The notes: generated from the letters alone by a model not told the origin. A stretch of DNA of 64,000 nucleotides from an uncultured Clostridia bacterium (GCA_934271265.1 CAKQRE010000019.1:32881-96880), one strand, 5' to 3'; positions 7,615-16,009 are shown, counted from the first letter of the stretch. Translations and numbers: made by a program.

Positions 7615-8335
7615 TTTTACCCAATCTCCTTTCGATTCCTTTCTGGATCTGCTGCAAAGCGATCACGATGACGAGATAGATCGCCGCAATGATAAAAAGC
7701 GGCATATAAAGCTTCGCATTCTGCGTCGTGATATATTTCTGGATCTTCATCAGGTCGACGATGCCGACATACCCGGAAACAGACGTTTCCTTCACAAGGG
7801 TGATAAACTCGTTGAACATGGTTGGCAAGGCATTTTTGATCGCCTGCGGCAAAATGATCTTACAGAAAGTTTTGAACCACGAAAGACCGAGACTTCTGCC
7901 CGCTTCCATCTGTCCGTAATCGACGGCATTGATGCCGCCGCGCAGGATCTCCGCCATATAAGCGCCGCTGTTGATTCCGAACACGAGCGACGCGACGGGA
8001 ATACCCGCCGTATTCTTCAAGCCGAATACGGTAGCCGTTTTCGCAAACTTGAAAATGACGAAATATCCGATAAAGAGTTGCAACACGACGGGGGTCCCGC
8101 GAATTACCGTAACGTACAGATTCGCAAGTCCGTTCAGAAATGCGACAAAAGGATTTTTCTTTTTCGGCGCGATCCTGATCGCAGTCACTACGATGCCGAT
8201 CAGAAGCCCGATCAGACAGGAAAGAAGAGCAATGATCAGCGTGTTACGCAGCCCTTCGAGATACATTTTATAACTTTGCGCATCGATAAAGCAATCATAG
8301 AAATCGCTTTTGAGCGTCTGAAAAAATTTACCCAT
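7595..8335 (-). CDS. Polar amino-acid ABC transporter permease
   Basis: 246 residues with about five membrane segments and the HisMQ-family coupling motif 'YMAEILRGGINAVDYGQMEAGRSLGLS' (EAA loop). 'VTVIRGTPVVLQLF' at about residues 74-87 is the conserved N-terminal signature. A single permease gene suggests a homodimer. The gene overlaps the ATPase gene and follows the binding-protein gene after a 120-bp spacer containing two hairpins. Confidence 0.92.
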   Translation of the reverse strand: MGKFFQTLKSDFYDCFIDAQSYKMYLEGLRNTLIIALLSCLIGLLIGIVVTAIRIAPKKKNPFVAFLNGLANLYVTVIRGTPVVLQLFIGYFVIFKFAKTATVFGLKNTAGIPVASLVFGINSGAYMAEILRGGINAVDYGQMEAGRSLGLSWFKTFCKIILPQAIKNALPTMFNEFITLVKETSVSGYVGIVDLMKIQKYITTQNAKLYMPLFIIAAIYLVIVIALQQIQKGIERRLGKSERAKL

Positions 8336-8384
8336 ATTTTAATTTACCGAGCCGTAAAAACGGCGTTGTTCCGGAGTAAGGCGA

Positions 8385-8444
8385 AAGAGTCGGCGTTATT
8401 TCGCCGGCTCTTCGGTGACGGTTTTCTTTTCGGAAAAGAAAACC
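8385..8444 (-). promoter_or_regulatory. Two tandem intercistronic hairpins
   Basis: Stem 1: AAGAGTCGGCG (8385-8395) with CGCCGGCTCTT (8402-8412), one mismatch. Stem 2: a perfect 11-bp stem GGTTTTCTTTT (8420-8430) with AAAAGAAAACC (8434-8444). They lie just after the binding-protein gene and before the permease gene. Neither has a terminator-like U-tract on the minus strand, so a role in mRNA stability or in raising binding-protein over permease levels is inferred. Confidence 0.55.
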
Positions 8445-8455
8445 CTATTGAAAAA

Positions 8456-9271
8456 TCAGTCTTCGGGAGCGATCGCTTCGAACTGTGCAAGCCATTTATC
8501 GATCTGAGACTTGCCCTCGGCGTCTTTTACGAGAAGCTCTTTCAGCGCTTCGTTAACCTTCCCGATCAATTCGGTGTTGCCTTTCTTGGCAACGACACCG
8601 TAGGATTCTGCATCTACGCCTTCGATCGTGGCGCATTCCACGTCGTTGTTTTTGGCAACAAGCTGAGCGGCGACCTGAGAATCGACAACGAGATAAATAC
8701 CGCCGTTACCGCCTTTCACTTCTTCCAGAGCGGAAAGGACTGTATCGTAATCCGCGCTGTCGCTCACTTTCCATTCGGTCTTTTTCTCGTTGGCGAGAAG
8801 ATTGCTCGTGGAACCGGTCTGATAAACGATCTTCTTTCCTTCGAAATTGGATTTCGCAAATTCTCCGGTTTCCGTCATAGCGGGCTGGCTCGTTTTGAGA
8901 TATACAACCGTCTGAACGGCACCGCCGTAGTAAAAGTCGGAATATTCGAGAACTTTCGCACGATCGGAAGTCCAGGAAATACCGGCGATCCCGAGGGCGT
9001 TGTCTTCATCGATACCGGCGACGATCGCGTCGAAGGACCCGTCGACGATCGTAAGCTTGTAGTTGTATTTGTTCGCGATGTACTTCGCGATTTCAACGTC
9101 TACGCCGATGATTTCCGTCGAGCCTTTTTCGGTAAACTCCCAAGGAGCGAAGCCCGCTTCGGTATAAACGACAAGCGTGTTTTCGGTAGTCGTTTCGTTG
9201 CAGGAAGTGAAGCCGAGCGACATGCCGAACGTCATGACAGCCGCAAGAAGAAATGTGAGAAGTTTTTTCAT
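8456..9271 (-). CDS. Polar amino-acid ABC transporter substrate-binding lipoprotein
   Basis: 271 residues. Signal peptide MKKLLTFLLAAVMTFGMSLG with lipobox FTSC, then an SBP_bac_3 domain: 'LVVYTEAGFAPWEF', 'GVDVEIAKYIANKY', 'DGSFDAIVAGI', 'VVYQTGSTSNLLA'. It captures an amino acid outside the membrane and hands it to the permease. Glu/Gln/Cys/Arg-type specificity cannot be settled by eye. First gene of a three-gene operon with its own promoter at 9307-9335 and a nearby cluster of TTTATGCA motifs. Confidence 0.92.
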   Translation of the reverse strand: MKKLLTFLLAAVMTFGMSLGFTSCNETTTENTLVVYTEAGFAPWEFTEKGSTEIIGVDVEIAKYIANKYNYKLTIVDGSFDAIVAGIDEDNALGIAGISWTSDRAKVLEYSDFYYGGAVQTVVYLKTSQPAMTETGEFAKSNFEGKKIVYQTGSTSNLLANEKKTEWKVSDSADYDTVLSALEEVKGGNGGIYLVVDSQVAAQLVAKNNDVECATIEGVDAESYGVVAKKGNTELIGKVNEALKELLVKDAEGKSQIDKWLAQFEAIAPED

Positions 9272-9306
9272 TGTTTGTTACCTCTTTCAAATTTGATTAT
9301 GGCGTT

Positions 9307-9335
9307 ATTCTACCACTTTCTTCTTCCGTTGTCAA
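9307..9335 (-). promoter_or_regulatory. Sigma-A type promoter of the amino-acid transporter operon
   Basis: Minus strand TTGACA (9330-9335), 17-bp spacer, TAGAAT (9307-9312), about 35 bp before the binding-protein start codon. Confidence 0.85.
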
Positions 9336-9339
9336 ACGA

Positions 9340-9417
9340 TTTATGCATAAAAATTAAAAATTTTTCATTTTTTCTTGTTTTTATGCATTGTTTATGCAAT
9401 TTAAATTAGTTTATGCA
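9340..9417. promoter_or_regulatory. Cluster of four TTTATGCA motifs (putative operator)
   Basis: TTTATGCA occurs at 9340-9347, 9380-9387, 9391-9398 and 9410-9417 in an AT-rich stretch immediately upstream of the transporter promoter. The half-site TGCATAAA resembles half of an ArgR/AhrC ARG box. Arginine-responsive control is a guess from motif shape and from the transporter context. Confidence 0.4.
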
Positions 9418-9482
9418 TTTCAGCGTCCCGCAAGGGGCGTTTTTTCGCAGATCGTGTCGGTTTACGGGGGAAACAAAGCGGC

Positions 9483-10307
9483 TCACGCGTCGTTTTCTTT
9501 CGGAAAGATCCGTTCGGCAAGGCGGTAAACTTCCGATTTTACGATCCCGCGCTCTTTCGCGACCTGTTTCACCGCTTCCGTTTTTCTCATTCCGCGGGAA
9601 ACGAGAAGCTTCAGTTCCTCCTCTGTCGTAAGCCCGCCGAAATCGTTCTCGCTCTTGCCCCCTTCGACGATCAGAACGTATTCTCCCCTCGGATTCTCTT
9701 CTTTGCTGCCCTCCGAAAGAAGAAAGGTTTCCGTTTTTTCGTGAAGTTTCGTGATCTCCTTTACGGCACAGCAGCGGCGATCGCCTAAACCTTTATATAA
9801 AGAAGAAATCGTTTTGTGCAGATCGTGAGGGGCGCAATAAAATATAAGGGTCATATCAAGCCCCTTGTATTTGCGGAAGAGCTCGTCTTTTTCTGCGGTC
9901 TTTTCCGGCAAAAATCCGATAAAAGCAAAACGGGAGCAATCCATCCCCGAAAGAAGCAACGCGGGCACAAACGCCGTGGCGCCGGGAATTACCGTGTATT
10001 CCAACCCCTTTTCCTTAAGCAGGGCGGTGAGAACGTTCCCGGGATCGGAGACGCACGGCGTGCCGGCGTCGGTGATCACGGCAACGTTTTTTCCCTGCGT
10101 GAGAAGGTCGGTCAGTTTTTCCGCTTCCGTCCGCTCGTTGAACTTATGATACGCAACGAGCGGTTTTCTGATCTCGTAGCGAGACAACAGTTTCAGAGAC
10201 GTACGCGTGTCTTCGCACGCGATCACGTCCACAGAGCCGAGCACTTCGATCGCACGGAGAGAAATGTCTTTTAAATTCCCTACCGGGGTAGAAACAAAAT
10301 ACAGCAC
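9483..10307 (-). CDS. rsmI: 16S rRNA (cytidine-1402-2'-O)-methyltransferase
   Basis: 274 residues. SAM-dependent tetrapyrrole-methylase-fold enzyme that methylates C1402 in the ribosomal decoding site. Seen: 'FVSTPVGNLKDISLRA' at the N-terminus, 'VIACEDTRTS', 'VITDAGTPCVSDPG' and 'VIPGATAFVPALLLSGM', all diagnostic of RsmI, and a helical C-terminal domain with 'GMRKTEAVKQVAKERG'. It lies 54 bp downstream of the trmN6-like gene in the same order as Bacillus yabB-rsmI. Confidence 0.95.
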   Translation of the reverse strand: MLYFVSTPVGNLKDISLRAIEVLGSVDVIACEDTRTSLKLLSRYEIRKPLVAYHKFNERTEAEKLTDLLTQGKNVAVITDAGTPCVSDPGNVLTALLKEKGLEYTVIPGATAFVPALLLSGMDCSRFAFIGFLPEKTAEKDELFRKYKGLDMTLIFYCAPHDLHKTISSLYKGLGDRRCCAVKEITKLHEKTETFLLSEGSKEENPRGEYVLIVEGGKSENDFGGLTTEEELKLLVSRGMRKTEAVKQVAKERGIVKSEVYRLAERIFPKENDA

Positions 10308-10361
10308 AAAAGCACCTCAGATACTTAATAATTAACAAATAATCGGCTTATAGACCGGTTT

Positions 10362-11060
10362 TTATACGGGAACGTTGTTTTTCAGGGGCGGAAGCACGCG
10401 GAACGAAGGACTTTTCCCCTTGCCTGCTTCGACGAGAAAAAGATAGGGTTCTTCCCGTTTGCCCGCCGTTACGAACCGAAGGCGGGACGGTTCGAGCCCG
10501 TGTGCGCGGAGAGAGCAGATCGCGTCGGCAAGGCGTTCCGTCCTCTGACACAGGCAGAAGCGACCGCCGAACTTTAAGAGCCGTGCGGCGCAGGCAACGA
10601 TCTCGTCCAGCGTCACGGCGATCTCATGTCGGCACAGGGCGATATGATCTTCCGGATTCACGATCCCCGTATCCCCTTTTTTATACGGGGGATTGCAGAG
10701 GACGAGAGAAAACTTCCCGTTGAACGACGGATCGATCTCCTGCAGTTTTCCGCAGTGGCAGAACGCTCGCCCGCCGAGATCGTTATACACGATCGACTTT
10801 TCACACAAATCGGCAAGGCTTTCCTGCAATTCGAAAAAGTCGACGGTCTTCGTTTTTTCCTCGTTCAACGCAAAAAAATGAAACCCGACGATCCCGCTGC
10901 CCGCACAAAGATCGGCTACCGTTTCGCCCCGCCGCCCTTCCGCAAACCGGGACAGGAGGATCGCGTCGCTCGAAAAGCGATACAAGGTTTTGCTCTGTAT
11001 CACCTTATACCCGCCGATCATCAGATCTTCCGCTATTTCGTTTTCGCCGAGTTCGATCAT
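10362..11060 (-). CDS. tRNA1(Val) (adenine-37-N6)-methyltransferase-like protein
   Basis: 232 residues. SAM-binding motif 'VADLCAGSGIVGF' at about residues 48-60 and catalytic 'LVLCNPPYKKG' (NPPY) near 120-130, typical of N6-adenine methyltransferases of the TrmN6/YabB family. 'DAILLSRFA' precedes motif I as in this family. In Bacillus the homologue yabB sits beside rsmI, as here. The substrate is inferred from family membership. Confidence 0.85.
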   Translation of the reverse strand: MIELGENEIAEDLMIGGYKVIQSKTLYRFSSDAILLSRFAEGRRGETVADLCAGSGIVGFHFFALNEEKTKTVDFFELQESLADLCEKSIVYNDLGGRAFCHCGKLQEIDPSFNGKFSLVLCNPPYKKGDTGIVNPEDHIALCRHEIAVTLDEIVACAARLLKFGGRFCLCQRTERLADAICSLRAHGLEPSRLRFVTAGKREEPYLFLVEAGKGKSPSFRVLPPLKNNVPV

Positions 11061-11172
11061 ACCTCACCCCGATCGCCGGAGGATCCGACCGCCTGTCTCG
11101 CAGACGATCCGAACCTTTCCGGGCACGATATTATTCACGCGCTATCATTCACGCGATGATATTCAAAAGAAA

Positions 11173-11203
11173 AGCCTTCCTCCGCATCAATCGGGGGAAG
11201 GCT
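11173..11203 (-). terminator. Rho-independent terminator of the ferredoxin gene
   Basis: AGCCTTCCTCCG (11173-11184) pairs with CGGGGGAAGGCT (11192-11203), one imperfect pair, followed on the minus strand by TTTTCTTTT. It lies about 50 bp after the ferredoxin stop. Confidence 0.85.
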
Positions 11204-11254
11204 CGGTCAGAGACACTTTAAAGCAAACCGTATATTCACTATACGATCTCCTTG

Positions 11255-11428
11255 TTATTCAGCGTCTACAGGCGCTCCGACAGGGCAAGTTTCCGCACAG
11301 GAACCGCAACCGATGCACGTATCGGCATCGATAACGTACTGCGTTTCTCCCTGCGAAATAGCAGCCACCGGGCAGTTTTCAGCACAAGCTCCGCAAGAAA
11401 TGCAAGCGTCCGTAATTTTGTAAGCCAT
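11255..11428 (-). CDS. Clostridial-type 2[4Fe-4S] ferredoxin
   Basis: 57 residues. Two complete cluster motifs: CISCGACAENCPV and CIGCGSCAETCPV, giving eight Cys in the classic CxxCxxCxxxCP arrangement. Start ATG at 11428 with GGAGG placed ideally upstream. A low-potential one-electron carrier for pyruvate:ferredoxin oxidoreductase, hydrogenase and similar enzymes. Monocistronic, with promoter at 11590-11618, a structured leader and a terminator at 11173-11203. Confidence 0.95.
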   Translation of the reverse strand: MAYKITDACISCGACAENCPVAAISQGETQYVIDADTCIGCGSCAETCPVGAPVDAE

Positions 11429-11514
11429 TTCGTGATTACCTCCGTTTTAAAGTATCAACGTCAAACCACCTGCCGCCCGAAATTTGCAAAATTTAAGGTT
11501 CAAACCCCGTTTGG

Positions 11515-11572
11515 CTGTCGGACGAAAGACGGAGATCCGATGGGATCCCTTCTGTCCGGACGATACCGACAG
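11515..11572 (-). promoter_or_regulatory. Potentially structured 5' leader of the ferredoxin gene
   Basis: The leader is about 150 nt. CTGTCGG/CCGACAG (11515-11521 with 11566-11572) closes a roughly 44-nt interior containing two short palindromes (GTCCGGAC and GGGATCCC). No known riboswitch class was recognised. Confidence 0.4.
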
Positions 11573-11589
11573 TTCTCCTGATCGTTTTT

Positions 11590-11618
11590 ATTATAACACA
11601 AGATTTCCGGTTTGTACA
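11590..11618 (-). promoter_or_regulatory. Promoter of the ferredoxin gene
   Basis: Minus strand TGTACA (11613-11618), 17-bp spacer, perfect TATAAT (11590-11595). Confidence 0.75.
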
Positions 11619-11715
11619 GAGATTCGTCCGCCTTTTTCGTGATTTTTCGAAAAATTCATCTCTATGCCGGACAAGATCCCGTTTTTTCGCCGTGTTTTTC
11701 CGAAAGAAGAACTCC

Positions 11716-13269
11716 TTACTTCTTCTCGATCAGCGATCTGCCCGTCATTTCGGAGGGGACGTCTTCGCCCATCATTTCGAGAAGGGTCGGCGCAAGGTCG
11801 GCTAAAATGCCGTCTTTGCGGAGAGTAACGTTTTTATACAGATCGCTCACAAGGATCACGGGCACGCGGTTCGTCGTATGCGCGGTAAACGGTTCACCGT
11901 CGTCCGCGATCATTTTATCCGCATTGCCGTGGTCTGCCGTCACGATGCAGCTGCCGCCCTTGGCGAGAACGGCGGACGTGATTTTGCCGATGCAGTTTTC
12001 CACCGTGCGCACCGCTTCGATCGCCGCCTTTTCCACTCCGGTATGACCGACCATGTCGCAGTTGGCGTAGTTTAAAACGATCACGTCGAATTTATCGGAA
12101 GCGATCTCTTCAAGAACCTTTTCGGTCACTTCGGGGGCGCTCATTTCCGGTTTCAGGTCGTAAGTAGCCACTTTAGGCGAAGGGATCAGATCGCGGAATT
12201 CGTTCTTTTCCGGCGCTTCCACGCCGCCGTTGAAGAAGAAGGTAACGTGGGCGTATTTTTCCGTTTCCGCGATACGAAGCTGAGTGTATCCGTTATCCGA
12301 AAGGTATTTGCCGAGCGTGTTGTGAAGTTCCTGTTTTTTGAACGCGATCGCCACGTGACGGAAAGTTTCGTCGTACTTGGTAAAACCGACGTAGCAAAGG
12401 TCGAGATATCCCGTTTTTCTCTCGAAACCGTCGAACGATTCTTCGGTGAACGCGCGGGAGATCTCCCTTGCTCTGTCCGGACGGAAGTTGAAGAAGATCA
12501 CGGAATCTCCCTTTTCGATCAAAGCGACGGGTTTTCCGTTTTCCGTGACGTTTGCGGGAAGGATAAATTCGTCCGTCACGTCGTTTTTATAACTGTTTTC
12601 GATCGCCTCTTTTGCGGAAGAAGCCTGAACGCCGTTGCCGAGGGTGAGCATCTCATACGCTTTCACCACTCTTTCCCAACGGTTATCCCTGTCCATCGCA
12701 TAATATCTGCCGCAGACGGACGCGATCTTGCCGACGCCGATCTCTTTCATTTTCTCCTCGAGTTCGGCAATAAATTCGATCCCGCTCGTAGGGGGAACGT
12801 CTCTTCCGTCGGTAAAGCAATGCACGTAAACCTCGGTAAGCCCCCTTCTTTTTGCCATTTCGAGAAGAGCATAGAGATGGGTGATGTGGCTGTGCACGCC
12901 GCCGGAGGATGCAAGCCCGTAAAGATGAAGCTTCTTTCCGTTGTTCTTCGCCCGATCCATTGCGCGGATCAGTTCTTCGTTTTCGAAGAAGTCGCCGTCT
13001 TCGATGGCTTTCGTGATACGGGTAAGATCCTGATACACGATCCTGCCGGCACCCATGTTGAGGTGTCCGACTTCGCTGTTACCCATCTGTCCGTCGGGAA
13101 GACCGACGGAAAGCCCGCTCGCGCCGAGCGTTGCCGAAGGATATTCCGCGGAAAGTTTTTCGATCACGCCCGCGTGCGCTTCGTATACGGCGTTTCCCTT
13201 ATGCTCGGGATTCAACCCGTAACCGTCCATAATAAACAGACAAACCGGTCTCGTTTTCATTTTTTTCAT
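11716..13269 (-). CDS. gpmI: 2,3-bisphosphoglycerate-independent phosphoglycerate mutase
   Basis: 517 residues, the usual length. Interconverts 3- and 2-phosphoglycerate using two Mn ions and a phosphoserine. Seen: N-terminal 'LFIMDGYGLN', the nucleophile region 'GQMGNSEVGHLNMGAGR', 'CFTDGRDVPPTSG', and the C-terminal metal site 'VLNYANCDMVGHTG' and 'VTADHGNAD'. It stands 135 bp after tpiA, with a terminator and its own strong promoter between them, so it is transcribed at least partly separately from pgk-tpiA. Confidence 0.97.
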   Translation of the reverse strand: MKKMKTRPVCLFIMDGYGLNPEHKGNAVYEAHAGVIEKLSAEYPSATLGASGLSVGLPDGQMGNSEVGHLNMGAGRIVYQDLTRITKAIEDGDFFENEELIRAMDRAKNNGKKLHLYGLASSGGVHSHITHLYALLEMAKRRGLTEVYVHCFTDGRDVPPTSGIEFIAELEEKMKEIGVGKIASVCGRYYAMDRDNRWERVVKAYEMLTLGNGVQASSAKEAIENSYKNDVTDEFILPANVTENGKPVALIEKGDSVIFFNFRPDRAREISRAFTEESFDGFERKTGYLDLCYVGFTKYDETFRHVAIAFKKQELHNTLGKYLSDNGYTQLRIAETEKYAHVTFFFNGGVEAPEKNEFRDLIPSPKVATYDLKPEMSAPEVTEKVLEEIASDKFDVIVLNYANCDMVGHTGVEKAAIEAVRTVENCIGKITSAVLAKGGSCIVTADHGNADKMIADDGEPFTAHTTNRVPVILVSDLYKNVTLRKDGILADLAPTLLEMMGEDVPSEMTGRSLIEKK

Positions 13270-13296
13270 ATTGTCCGAACTCCTTTTTTCCCTATC

Positions 13297-13325
13297 ATTA
13301 TACCATTGAAAAGGGAAAATATCAA
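13297..13325 (-). promoter_or_regulatory. Sigma-A type promoter of gpmI
   Basis: Minus strand TTGATA (13320-13325), 17-bp spacer, TATAAT (13297-13302); GGAG ribosome binding site follows. Confidence 0.88.
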
Positions 13326-13363
13326 AGCGTTTTTGATCTCTTTTCCGAATTTTGCCGAAAAAG

Positions 13364-13391
13364 AACCCGCGAAAAACGATTTCCGCGGGTT
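13364..13391 (-). terminator. Terminator between tpiA and gpmI
   Basis: AACCCGCG (13364-13371) pairs with CGCGGGTT (13384-13391); T-rich tract follows on the minus strand. Confidence 0.8.
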
Positions 13392-13404
13392 TTTGCCGAA
13401 TGAA

Positions 13405-14157
13405 TTATTTGTCGTAGTTCACGATAAACGCGAAATCGTCCGCCTTTAAGGATGCGCCGCCGATCAGACCGCCGTCGATCTCCTCTTCCGCCATAAGCTC
13501 TTTGCAGTTCTTCACGTTCATCGAACCGCCGTAAAGGATCCTTGCCTTTTCCGCAATGGATCTGTGGAATTTCTTCGCGAGGATGTGACGGATATAACCG
13601 ATGGTGTTGTTCGCGTCCGTAGCCGTAGCCGTTTTGCCCGTACCGATCGCCCAGACGGGTTCGTAAGCAATAACGATCTTGTCGAAATCCTTGCTCTTAA
13701 AGCCTTTCAGCCCTTCCGTTACCTGACGAAGAAGAACCTTTTCGGTCATGCCGCTTTCTCTCTCTTCTTCCGTTTCGCCCACGCAGACGATGGGTTTGAA
13801 CTTCGCGTCGAGCGCAGCCTGCACTCTCTTGTTCACCGTTTCGTCCGTCTCGCCGAAATACTGTCTTCTTTCGCTGTGGCCGATGATAACGTATTCCACC
13901 TTAAGCTCTTTCAGCATATCTGCCGAAATTTCTCCGGTGAAAGCGCCGCTCTGCGCCCAGTGCACGTTTTCCGCGCCGATTTTAATGTTCGTTCCCTTAG
14001 CGGCTCTCTTCGCCGTCTGGAGATCGGTGTAAGGAACGCATACGACAACGTCGCAATTCGCGTCCTGCACCTTGGGAGCCATCGCGGAGATCAGTTCTTT
14101 GGTCTCCGCCATGGTCTTGTTCATTTTCCAGTTCCCTGCAATCAGTGGTTTTCTCAT
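13405..14157 (-). CDS. tpiA: Triosephosphate isomerase
   Basis: 250 residues from ATG 14157 (AAAGGA upstream); the frame is open further upstream but MRKPLIAGNWKMN is the conserved N-terminus. Catalytic residues are visible: Lys in 'GNWKMN', His in 'VIIGHSERRQYFGE', Glu in 'IAYEPVWAIGTG', and the phosphate-binding 'ILYGGSMNVKN'. Interconverts DHAP and glyceraldehyde-3-phosphate. It follows pgk by 111 bp. Confidence 0.97.
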   Translation of the reverse strand: MRKPLIAGNWKMNKTMAETKELISAMAPKVQDANCDVVVCVPYTDLQTAKRAAKGTNIKIGAENVHWAQSGAFTGEISADMLKELKVEYVIIGHSERRQYFGETDETVNKRVQAALDAKFKPIVCVGETEEERESGMTEKVLLRQVTEGLKGFKSKDFDKIVIAYEPVWAIGTGKTATATDANNTIGYIRHILAKKFHRSIAEKARILYGGSMNVKNCKELMAEEEIDGGLIGGASLKADDFAFIVNYDK

Positions 14158-14268
14158 AATTTTGTCCTTTTCCTTTGAATTTTTCTTTTTGGGGATATGC
14201 CTGCCGCTTTTCGCGTCTGACGGCACGCAAGCGACCGTCCGCCGGACGACCGTTTTTTCTTTCCGGGA

Positions 14269-15588
14269 TCAGTCTTTATCGTTAAGGCATTCGATGCCGG
14301 GAAGCTTCTTTCCTTCGAAAAGTTCGAGAGACGCGCCGCCGCCCGTGGAAATATGGGTCATCTTATCCGCATAGCCGAGCTGTGCGACCGCCGCCGCGGA
14401 ATCGCCGCCGCCGATGATCGTGGTCGCGCCTTCGCAGTCTGCCATCGCCTTCGCGATCGCCATCGTGCCCGCCGCAAGCGTCGGGTTTTCGAACACGCCC
14501 ATGGGTCCGTTCCAGATGATGGTCTTCACGCCTTTCAGAGCGTCGGCATAAAGAGCTCTCGTCTTCGGTCCGATATCGACCGATTCCATGTCGGGTGCAA
14601 AATCGCCCACGTCACGGATGAAGGTCTCTACGGGCGCGTCGATCGGATCGGGGAAGGTTTTGATCTGAACGCCGTCCACGGGAAGAAGGAGCTTCTTGCC
14701 CGCTTTCTTCGCCTTTTCCATCATTTCCTTGCAATAATCGATCTTCGTGTCGTCCACAAGAGAGAGACCGACTTCGTATCCCTGCGCTTTCAGGAAAGTG
14801 TAAGCCATGCCGCCGCCGATGATCAGCGTGTCGCATTTATCGAGAAGGTTGGAAATAACGTTCAGCTTGTCCGCAACCTTCGCGCCGCCGAGAATGGCGA
14901 CGAACGGTCTGACGGGATGTTCGAGAGCGTCCGCCATTACCGTAAGTTCTTTTTCGATCAGGAAACCGCATACGGCGGTCTTCACGAAACCGTATTCGAC
15001 GATCGCCGCCGTGGAAGCGTGCGAACGGTGAGCCGTTCCGAAAGCGTCGTTCACGTAGATATCGCAGAAGCTCGCGAGCTCTTTGCAGAATTTCTCGTCT
15101 CTTCCCTCTTCGCCGGCGTCGAAACGAAGGTTCTCGAGAAGTACGCACTCGCCGTCTTTCAGCGCCGCGACTTTCGCCTGAGCGTCTTTTCCGACGATAT
15201 CCGTCGCAAACGCGACCTTACCGCCGAGAAGTTCGTTCAGTCTCTTCGCAACGGGAGCAAGCGTGAATTTCTTCAGATCGCCCGTCTTCGCCTTGTCGAG
15301 ATAAGCCTGTTTTGCGGCGGCTCTCTCTTCTTCGGGCAGAGCCTCCACCGCTTTTTTCTCTTTTTTATTGAGACCGAATCCTTCCGTGAAAATATTGTGC
15401 GGCTTACCCATGTGCGAGCAAAGAATAACCTTTGCGCCGTGATTCATCAGATATTCGATCGTCGGCAATGCGCCGCGGATACGGTTTTCGTCCGTAATGA
15501 CGCCGTCTTTCATGGGCACGTTGAAGTCGCATCTGACGAGGCATCTCTTGCCGGATACGTCCACGTCTCTGATAGTCTTCTTATTCAT
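14269..15588 (-). CDS. pgk: Phosphoglycerate kinase
   Basis: 439 residues, about 40 longer than usual. The extra segment follows 'ILCSHMGKP' (about residues 65-105), a charged stretch containing 'LNKKEKKAVEALPEEERAAAKQ'. Core motifs are intact: 'VRCDFNVPMKDG', 'GECVLLENLRF', 'NDAFGTAHRSHAS', 'AILGGAKVADK', 'WNGPMGVFE' and 'GGGDSAAAV', 'STGGGASLELFEG'. Transfers phosphate from 1,3-bisphosphoglycerate to ADP. First gene of the pgk-tpiA unit under the promoter at 15730-15758. Confidence 0.97.
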   Translation of the reverse strand: MNKKTIRDVDVSGKRCLVRCDFNVPMKDGVITDENRIRGALPTIEYLMNHGAKVILCSHMGKPHNIFTEGFGLNKKEKKAVEALPEEERAAAKQAYLDKAKTGDLKKFTLAPVAKRLNELLGGKVAFATDIVGKDAQAKVAALKDGECVLLENLRFDAGEEGRDEKFCKELASFCDIYVNDAFGTAHRSHASTAAIVEYGFVKTAVCGFLIEKELTVMADALEHPVRPFVAILGGAKVADKLNVISNLLDKCDTLIIGGGMAYTFLKAQGYEVGLSLVDDTKIDYCKEMMEKAKKAGKKLLLPVDGVQIKTFPDPIDAPVETFIRDVGDFAPDMESVDIGPKTRALYADALKGVKTIIWNGPMGVFENPTLAAGTMAIAKAMADCEGATTIIGGGDSAAAVAQLGYADKMTHISTGGGASLELFEGKKLPGIECLNDKD

Positions 15589-15729
15589 TCGATAATCTCC
15601 TTTGATTTTTCGCGGGAAAACTCTTTCAGGGAAATTATTTCCTTTTCTCCGGAAAAATATTCCCGGAGAAATGCCGGCGGATGTTCCGCCCCGCTTTTCC
15701 CGTCAAAAAACATTTATCTTTTCGGTTCT

Positions 15730-15758
15730 ATTGTATACTTTCCTCGGCGAATTGTCAA
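15730..15758 (-). promoter_or_regulatory. Sigma-A type promoter of pgk-tpiA
   Basis: Minus strand TTGACA (15753-15758), 17-bp spacer, TACAAT (15730-15735). Confidence 0.88.
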
Positions 15759-15781
15759 TTTTTTATCGTAAAAATTTGGAG

Positions 15782-15943
15782 AAATCTTCCGTTTTCGCCC
15801 CGTTTTCGTCTTTTCCGGGGATCAAGACCCGTTGCCGGAAGATTTTACGCCCCGATCGCGGCGTTTTTCTCCGTCGTGACGATTTCCGACCGATTTTCCC
15901 TCCCTCTTCCCCTCTTTTTTCTTTTTCGGATCCGAAATCGGTC
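15782..15943. other. Intergenic stretch with two inverted repeats between divergent promoters
   Basis: The 546-bp gap between pgk and the dehydratase gene holds the two divergent promoters and, between them, AAATCTTCCG/CGGAAGATTT (15782-15791, 15836-15845) and GACCGATTT/AAATCGGTC (15888-15896, 15935-15943). No open frame worth calling; function unknown. Confidence 0.45.
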
Positions 15944-15980
15944 AAAACAAGACGAAAAGGGCGAAAACCGCCGACAACAC

Positions 15981-16009
15981 TTGACAATTCCGCGCCCGCT
16001 TATTATAAT
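15981..16009 (+). promoter_or_regulatory. Sigma-A type promoter of the dehydratase gene
   Basis: TTGACA (15981-15986), 17-bp spacer, TATAAT (16004-16009): a full consensus promoter, about 120 bp before the start codon. Confidence 0.92.

Noticed and set aside
9422..9446. Hairpin followed by a T-run on the plus strand
   Set aside because: The shape is terminator-like, but no plus-strand gene ends there and the orientation is wrong for rsmI, so it was not listed as a terminator.
11480..11520. tRNA T-arm-like GGTTCAAACC near the ferredoxin leader
   Set aside because: The flanking bases do not form a 5-bp T-stem, and no acceptor or anticodon stem can be drawn.
11663..11676. Fourth copy of the dispersed hairpin repeat
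   Set aside because: Only one arm (TATGCCGGACAAGA) is present; noted as a fragment, not as a full copy.
14353..15771. Long open frame (472 codons) antisense to pgk
   Set aside because: It runs through the whole of an unmistakable pgk gene in reverse, its translation is Arg/His/Phe-rich without domains, and there is no ribosome binding site. The same holds for the antisense frames at 44703-46127, 12247-13449, 8078-9409, 6619-7590 and 16108-17241.
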